Origin: Corallococcus coralloides DSM 2259
GTDB taxonomy: Bacteria; Myxococcota; Myxococcia; Myxococcales; Myxococcaceae
Assembly: GCF_000255295.1 (NCBI RefSeq)
Contig: NC_017030.1
Location: forward strand, 248,001-312,000
Length of the DNA stretch: 64,000 bases
Direction: 5' to 3'
Shown here piece after piece: positions 63,616 to 64,000 of the stretch (positions are counted from its first letter, which is position 1; every line of letters starts with the position of its first letter). The position numbers and the translations under genes were made by a program. The notes beneath the pieces were generated by a model. It searched no databases, was not told the DNA's origin, and worked only from the letters and a program-made list of their open reading frames with translations.

Positions 63616-64000
63616 TCAGTAGGTCGCCTTGAGGCCGAGGAGCGGAAGGATGATGGGAATGCGGATGGGCGCTCGGGTGGGCTTGATGTCCTGGGGCTCC
63701 GAGCCGCTGAACCCGGACTCGAGGCGGTACTCGTAGCCCACGACCTCCTGCTGCGCGGAGAGGTTGAGCACGTCGAGCGACGCGTCCAGGGTGAAGTCCT
63801 GGTAGGCCCACGACTTCGCGATGCGCGCGTCCACGCGGAAGAACGGCGCCAGCCGCTGTGCGCGGTCCAGATCCTGCCGCACCCAGTTGGATGAGCCATC
63901 CGGGTTCGTCACCCAGCGCTGCGTCTGGGAGGTGATCTGCCCCGTCTCCGGACGGCCGGTGTTGAAGTGCACCACCGTGCCCACGGTCCAGTTGTTGCCG
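63616..64000 (-). CDS. TonB-dependent receptor copy 2 (C-terminal part only)
   Basis: The frame runs past the window edge, so only ~128 C-terminal residues are present. These match the first receptor closely: GTVVHFNTGRPETGQITSQ, RWVTNPDGSSNWVRQDLDR, VDARIAKSWAYQDFTLD, SAQQEVVGYEYR and ILPLLGLKATY. The stretch after AYEYR differs strongly. It is the partner of the lipoprotein at 62331-63614. Confidence 0.9.
   Translation of the reverse strand, partial: GNNWTVGTVVHFNTGRPETGQITSQTQRWVTNPDGSSNWVRQDLDRAQRLAPFFRVDARIAKSWAYQDFTLDASLDVLNLSAQQEVVGYEYRLESGFSGSEPQDIKPTRAPIRIPIILPLLGLKATY

Larger units (their letters stand above)
57994..64000 (-). repeat. Tandem duplication of a receptor plus lipoprotein module
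   Basis: The pair lipoprotein 57994-59271 / receptor 59273-62047 is followed by 62331-63614 / 63616-edge in the same order and spacing (stop-to-start 1 nt each). Nucleotide identity is very high in the C-terminal receptor barrel, for example around 63780-64000 and 59440-59660. The duplication likely includes the whole receptor; the second start is outside the window. Confidence 0.75.

Overview
The window is very GC-rich (strong G/C preference at codon third positions), almost fully coding, and full of GTG starts and 1-4 nt gene overlaps. Several families (DUF5953-like and Imm52-like proteins, an ADOP-type ABC permease, many lipoproteins, receptors with an N-terminal TonB-like domain, NtrC/NtrY-type regulators) point to a myxobacterium, probably Corallococcus/Myxococcus-like. 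This is inferred from gene content; no rRNA or tRNA was seen. Four coding regions have other names in databases that could not be checked here.

Region 1 (1-8794): after a partial immunity-like gene there is a tightly overlapped minus-strand operon of eight genes. In transcription order these are inositol-3-phosphate synthase, an HD-like protein, a Gfo/Idh/MocA dehydrogenase, a zinc-ribbon/metallo-beta-lactamase-fold protein with degenerate metal motifs, a YcaO-family protein, a TIM-barrel sugar isomerase/epimerase, a GT4 glycosyltransferase and a PIG-L deacetylase. A MATE exporter lies just upstream on the same strand. The first and the last two genes recall the inositol - glycosyltransferase - deacetylase logic of mycothiol assembly, but with YcaO and sugar-modifying enzymes inserted. 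This is the best candidate for an undescribed pathway.

Region 2 (8996-16200): MATE exporter, two convergent GT4 glycosyltransferases overlapping tail to tail by 70 nt, a membrane protein with a hexapeptide-repeat (left-handed beta-helix-like) segment and a helical tail, a DUF5953-like protein and an exported pirin.

Region 3 (16339-22841): four tandem paralogues of an unrecognised two-segment membrane protein family, then a lipoprotein, a Cys-rich/acidic protein and an MurG/GT28-like glycosyltransferase.

Region 4 (23123-34465): histidine kinase, lipoprotein, orphan receiver, HTH regulator, an SGNH hydrolase/serine hydrolase pair, an array of three 25-nt palindromes in front of a zinc-ribbon Yip1-like membrane protein, a WD40-like lipoprotein and a second serine hydrolase with a structured leader.

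Region 5 (34485-47414): mostly housekeeping: metallophosphatase, sigma-like factor, alanine racemase, lipid A-type acyltransferase, M1 aminopeptidase, crotonase, PRPP synthetase, phosphoribosyltransferase, archease, oligoribonuclease, receiver protein and an acyl-CoA synthetase.

Region 6 (47452-57850): two small lipoproteins (one with a JAMM-like motif), a beta-barrel protein and a five-gene efflux/regulation operon: HlyD-type adaptor, ABC ATPase, ADOP-type permease, NtrC-type activator and NtrY-type kinase.

Region 7 (57994-64000): a tandemly duplicated module of TonB-dependent receptor plus discoidin-like surface lipoprotein; the second receptor runs off the window.
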